NCBI GenBank assembly: GCA_963989385.1
Contig: OZ022499.1
Span: 103,524,786 to 103,588,785, forward strand
Direction of reading: 5' to 3'
Length of the DNA stretch: 64,000 bases
DNA from: Ctena decussata
Lineage: Eukaryota > Mollusca > Bivalvia > Lucinida > Lucinidae
The notes under the pieces were generated by a model. The model did no database searches. It saw only the letters and a program-made list of their open reading frames with translations, and was not told the origin of the DNA. The position numbers and the translations under genes were made by a program. Below are positions 60,010 to 64,000 of the stretch, one piece after another; positions within the stretch are counted from its first letter, which is position 1, and each line of letters opens with the position of its first letter.

Positions 60010-60072
60010 GTCTGATCTGAGTCTTCGTTGGGCAACCATGCCACTTTGTTGGTTTTGCAGTGTCATGGCTCA
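60010..60072. mobile_element. Hairpin MITE, right-end fragment
   Basis: CTGATCTGAGTCTTCGTTGG ... GTTGGTTTTGCAGTGTCATG GCTCA; only the right arm is kept. Confidence 0.75.
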
Positions 60073-60476
60073 TATACATGTATTAACCTCAGAGCTTTTT
60101 GAAGTGTTTTGTGGAATTGTCTGATATATTAGTAGTGATTGCCACTGGCAACAGGTTTAAAATCACTATCAATCTATTTGACCTTTTTTGATCTTCTTTA
60201 GCCCACTCTGCACTCAGAAAAGTTTTCCAAACAATTATATATGTTGCCAAAAGAACATCAAACAAGCTTGTGTGTGCCTGTTGACATACATACGTGGAAC
60301 TGACAGGCCTTCTACTGCTCAGGAATACAGTTTGTGAAAATCTGGACTGGACAAGGACAAATTCAGAAATTTTCGTACAGATATTTTTTTAAGGGAAATT
60401 CAATGAAGTTTTCATTCAAAAGGACCTGCTTCTGATTCAGACTTTTTTCCGGACTTTCATTAACTGATGTAGTTAC

Positions 60477-60662
60477 CGTAAACCAAGTCTGCCAATTCAT
60501 AAGCTGCTTGTATGCTGCACGTGTGGGAACACGCCCTAACTTTAGTCCTTCTGGTTTCTGACTGACAGGCACGGAACTCATCTTTTTGGCGTCAACAGGT
60601 CTGCCTTCAGCAAGTCTAGGTTTGACAGGTATATCAGGTAATGGAACTTCTGGCTGAAAAGC
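60477..60662 (-). CDS. Unidentified small protein, upstream exon (minus strand)
   Basis: The minus-strand acceptor TTCATATTTCAG lies above 60662 and the donor GTAACT below 60477. The 186-nt exon (62 codons) is phase 0 at both ends. It encodes AFQPEVPLPDIPVKPRLAEG, RPVDAKKMSSVPVSQKPEG and LKLGRVPTRAAYKQLMNWQT-WFT. The Pro/Lys-rich N-part and basic, Trp-containing C-part look like a true protein rather than chance, and the flanking non-coding frames close at once. At least one further upstream exon with the start codon must exist and is not found in the window. Expression would settle it. Confidence 0.68.
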
Positions 60663-60699
60663 CTGAAATATGAAATGTGCACAGATTTTTAGATGGCAT

Positions 60700-60922
60700 T
60701 AACCCATTGCATTCTGGGTATTTTTGTTGTCTGCTGAAATTATCCTCTGCATCAAAAATCAAGAATCTTTTGACAATATTGGTCTAACTAACTCTTGTAG
60801 AAATGATGTCCAGGCAGCAAACAGTTTGGATCTCAGATCTGGCCCCACGTTTGTGGGGCCTGATCTGGATTTAAACTGTTTGCCCAGATATCCCTTAAGG
60901 GGTATCCGAATGGAATGGGTTA
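60700..60922. mobile_element. 223-bp palindromic MITE (TTAACCCATT ends)
   Basis: TTAACCCATTGCATTCTGGG / inverse GAATGGGTTAA. The centre GGCCCCACGTTTGTGGGGCC is flanked by AAACAGTTTGGATCTCAGAT arms. It lies 38 bp upstream of the minus-strand acceptor. Confidence 0.75.
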
Positions 60923-60924
60923 AC

Positions 60925-61090
60925 ACAAAAGGGCCATGAGGCCCTGAATTGCTCACCTGAGTAAAAATGTCAAACTAGGGTCATCAACCGAACAAAGCTG
61001 ATAGCTTGAAACTGTCAAAATATGAGATTGGTTAAAGGTCAAACTGACCTTGACCTCTACTGCCAAAAAATAAAACACAGGGCCCCAGAT
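60925..61090 (+). mobile_element. Pearl-like left-end fragment
   Basis: ACAAAAGGGCCATGAGGCCC then TTGCTCACCTGAGTAAAAAT, the same left terminus as 43277 and 63352, followed by one diverged unit. Confidence 0.6.
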
Positions 61091-61523
61091 AAGGATTCTT
61101 GGTTAATTGGGTACTACCCACTGATTTTTTTTGTTAATTGGTTATTCTGAATTTTATTTGGGTAATACAACTTGCAAATACCCACTGATTTCGCTTTTAA
61201 TTCCAAGGGTATTCTGATTTTTATTTCTGCAATTTGGTAAAATTGGAGTTAGCAATAGAGCTGCAATCTTAACATTTTGCATCACCATGATTTTGCATAG
61301 GTATCTATCAGTATATATATAGTCAACACACAGACGAGCCACTGAATAAAAAAAAATCATTATAGAAATCAGTCTTAGAAAACACCTTTGTAGACCAAGG
61401 TCTGACAGTCCAAGATCTGTGTTTTCACAGGCTGACCGGTAAGAACAGTGTTTTCCTGCTTCTATACTGAAGTTCAGCCCTTTTTCACTAGAACATCTGG
61501 AGGACGCCGAATTTAGCGTCTCA
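61091..61523. other. No recognised feature
   Basis: AT-rich spacer; short AT direct repeats only (TACCCACTGATTT at 61115 and 61177). Confidence 0.35.
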
Positions 61524-61755
61524 GGACACGAAAAAAACCGGCCAGACGCAGATAATTACATGTAGCTCCCGAAGAGAGAGAGACTGGACTTATCAAAATT
61601 TTCAATGCAGTCTGATCAAAGTCTTCTCTTGCTTATATTGACACGAAAAAAAACGGCCGGACGCAGATAATTACATGTAGCTCCCGAAGAGAGAGAGACT
61701 GGACTTATCAAAATTTTCAATGCAGTCTGATCAAAGTCTTCTCTTGCTTATATTG
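61524..61755. repeat. Recent 116-bp tandem duplication
   Basis: Two nearly identical units begin GACACGAAAAAAA at 61524 and 61640, with only a few differences near the start. Confidence 0.9.
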
Positions 61756-62214
61756 TCTCCAGGAGTATTTTAAATAATAAGATAACAGGAAATCCAGTTT
61801 CTATTTACTACATAGTCAGTCGTAAGACAATGTACATGTCTTTTCCTTTGATGTGTGTCTGTGGTTAATGTCTTTTATGTTATTTGTTCTAGGACAACCT
61901 TTTTCTTCTTGTAAATAAATATTGACATAAGAGATGGCTTCGTCTACCTATTACTGAGCATCAGGTGTCAAGTATAAAGCAAAGAACAAATTGTGTCAAC
62001 ACTATATTGCTGTATTAGTTCTACCGCGTCGTGACAAGAGTCTGTTCATCGCTTCACGCTAATTGAATATCTGTGTCATAATAACTATTATAAGGGCGTA
62101 GCCAGAAAGTTAAATTATTATGCACGTCTAATACTGTTATTCCCGAAAACCAGCAATTTTAGAAACAATTCGTTTCGTTCACTTTAAGATTCTTTCCCAC
62201 AGATTTTTCAGCAT
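61756..62214. other. No recognised feature
   Basis: AT-rich sequence before the LINE; no exon or repeat seen. Confidence 0.35.
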
Positions 62215-63349
62215 GTTTCCCACCATTGTGTATTCGAGGACCAACAAAGCCTTTGACAGGGTATGGCATGCAGCCTTATGGGCCACCATGAGGAAGTACA
62301 ATATCAAATTATCAATGCAAACCTAGTTTGCACCATTGAGCAGCTATACGACAAGGCTACCAGTGCAGTCCTGATAAATGGCAGCACAGGAGAATGGTTC
62401 GGAACAACAGTTGGAGTAAGACAAGGATGTCTTCTGTCACCCACCCTCTTCAACATTTTTCTCGAACGGATTATGTCTGATGCTCTGGAAGAACATGACG
62501 GAAAGGTTAGCATAGGCGGCAGAAATATTACCAACCTGCGGTTTGCCGATGACATAGACGCTCTTGTTGAGGAAGAGCAGGAACTAGAAGCTCTAGTTGA
62601 CTCTCGACCAGACCTGCACAAGGTATAAGATGGAGATCAGTGCTGAGAAGACCAAACTGATGACAAACAGCGCAGATGGCATCCAGAGGGAGATCAAGGT
62701 AAAGGGGCAGAAGCTGGGTACTGTAAGCAGCTTCAAATACCTTGGAGCAGTTGTCTCAGATGATGGCTCAAAACAGGAGGTTCTCTCAAGGATAGCACAA
62801 GCCACTTCAGCTCTTGCCAAGCTGAAACCAATTTGGAGAGATAACAACATATCTCTTGGATCAAAGGTGACACTTATGCGCTCCCTTGTCATTTCCATAT
62901 TTCTGTATGCCTGTGAATCACGGACCTTGACAGCAGAGCTAGAGAAAAGAACGCAGGCCTTTGAGATGAGATGCTACCGAAGGTTACTGAACATTTCGTA
63001 CAAGGACCATATAACCAATGATGAGGTTCGCAGGAATATCCAAGCAGCCATTGGAGAATATGATGAACTCCTGACGCTGGTCAAGAAACAGAAACTAAGG
63101 TGGTTTGGCCACGTCTCAAGGTCTTCTGGTTTAGCAAAGACAATTCTTCAGGGCACAGTGAAAGGAAAAAGAAGAAGAGGTAGACAGAAGAAGAGGTGGG
63201 AAGACAATATCAAGGAGTGGACTAGAATGGATTTTGCCAGCTCAACTAGGGCAGCTGAAGACAGGACAAGGTGGAAAGGGATTGTTTTGAAGTCAGCTGT
63301 GGTGCCCCAACGACCTAGTAAGGTTATGGGATAGAATAGAATAGAATAG
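62215..63349 (+). mobile_element. 5'-truncated LINE, RT palm to 3' tail
   Basis: It begins inside the palm motif (NKAFDRVWHAALWATMRKYN, 62241). It continues VCTIEQLYDKATSAV, VGVRQGCLLSPTLFNIFLER, the intact catalytic FADD at 62542-62553, EISAEKTKLMTNSADG, FKYLGAVVSDDGSKQEVLSR, FLYACESRTL, YKDHITNDEVRRNI, QKLRWFGHVSRSSG and GKRRRGRQKKRWEDNIKEW, to a stop at 63332-63334. One frameshift lies near 62600 and another near 62300; otherwise the copy is well preserved and relatively young. It ends in a (TAGAA)n tail at 63333-63350. It resembles the endonuclease-RT LINEs common in invertebrates; the clade is not assigned. Confidence 0.9.
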
Positions 63350-63350
63350 A

Positions 63351-63835
63351 TAACAATAACAAGAGGACCAATGGTCCTGTAGCTCACCTGAGATCTTACT
63401 GTCAACAGACACATTTTGTTACTTCACTCATTTGTTACAAACCCTAAACCAGTGGTTGTAGAAGAGTGCAGATTTTGACGTCAAACAAATCCAATACAGC
63501 TGTGAAGTTATATTGGTAACAAAACTGTATAATAAAGGAGGTCACTAGAGCAGCTTGCTCTAAATTACATAGAAATAAACATTCTGAACAAAGATTGGAT
63601 CAAACTGTGCCCTCTAGAGTGTACTCAAGATTTTTCTCATATCTGATTTAGTGACCTACTTTTTGACCTGACATGACCCACTTACAAACCTGCCCTAGAT
63701 TTCATAAAAATAAACAGTCTGACTAAGTTTCATGAATTGGATAAAAACAGTGCCCTCTAGAGTGTACACAAGATTTTTCTAAGGTTTTCTAAGATTTGAC
63801 GTAGTGACCTAATTTTTTACCTGCACCGCTTTCAT
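63351..63835 (+). mobile_element. Pearl-like element, another type A copy
   Basis: The left end ACAAGAGGACCAATGGTCCT (hairpin GGACC/GGTCC) then TAGCTCACCTGAGATC is followed by units with GTGCCCTCTAGAGTGTAC, GTGACCTACTTTTTGACCTG and ATAAACAGTCTGAC, the type A monomer of 43277-44110. It starts right after the LINE tail. Confidence 0.7.
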
Positions 63836-64000
63836 CTGAATGGCGCTGCTTCTTACACCTAGGGTTTCTATGTGTACACAGATAAACGGTAGCATTTCGT
63901 GTATATGTGGTAAAGGTTTACAAAATTTTCATATCGTTTAACCGAACTTGAACACATGGTAGACCGCCAACATAACCAAATATCTTAGAGTCGTCAGTAG
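63836..64000. other. No recognised feature to the window end
   Basis: No feature seen. Confidence 0.4.

Noticed and set aside
62304..62898. Minus-strand ORFs of about 100 codons opposite the LINE
   Set aside because: Antisense shadows of the well-preserved RT frame.

Overview
The window is intron-rich, AT-rich animal DNA dominated by decayed transposable elements, with two spliced protein-coding genes. There are no bacterial features: exons have GT/AG borders with compatible phases, introns are kilobases long, and most remaining sequence is LINE, SINE, mariner-like, hairpin MITE and tandem-repeat-core elements. Tandem-core elements with terminal hairpins (resembling bivalve 'pearl'/Helentron-like elements), tRNA-derived SINEs and the abundant ~237-bp hairpin MITE point to a mollusc, most likely a bivalve. 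That assignment is inference; no search was run.

Genes. (1) Plus strand, about 3.0-23.35 kb: an NXPE-family (neurexophilin and PC-esterase domain) protein in at least five exons (3016-3278, 13079-13353, 14135-14382, 20056-20102, 22566-23347). All four junctions join in frame, giving about 537 residues up to a TAG stop. Only the N-terminal anchor exon is missing. (2) Minus strand, 60.66-54.65 kb: a small gene with no long ORF of its own (60662-60477, 59298-59166, 54840-~54655). Its in-frame joins end in a membrane-segment-like C-terminus, a stop just after the last splice site, and an AATAAA signal. I do not recognise the family.

Layout. 0.4-2.0 kb: mariner element split by a truncated LINE. 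3.3-13 kb (NXPE intron 1): two nested TIR elements full of CGTA/GTTCG words, hairpins, a tandem-core element, SINE heads. 14.4-20 kb (intron 2): half MITE, TIR element, decayed transposon protein on the minus strand, SINE with target-site duplication, 64-bp minisatellite. 20-22.5 kb (intron 3): two hairpin MITEs. 23.37-32.5 kb: one LINE copy cut into eight collinear pieces by later insertions. 32.9-35 kb: hairpin MITE abutting another decayed LINE. 36.8-39.8 kb: iterated fold-back elements, one carrying a 928-bp TIR insertion whose empty site is visible twice nearby. 43.3-45.7 kb: 145-bp tandem array with hairpin/inverted ends. 47-54 kb: more MITEs, SINE pieces and tandem-core elements. 55-61 kb: tandem-core elements and palindromic MITEs around gene 2. 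62.2-63.35 kb: the least decayed LINE, with an intact FADD motif and a (TAGAA)n tail.

The two genes show no sign of working together. The main interest is the element stratigraphy: several insertion events can be read from sequence inside the window.
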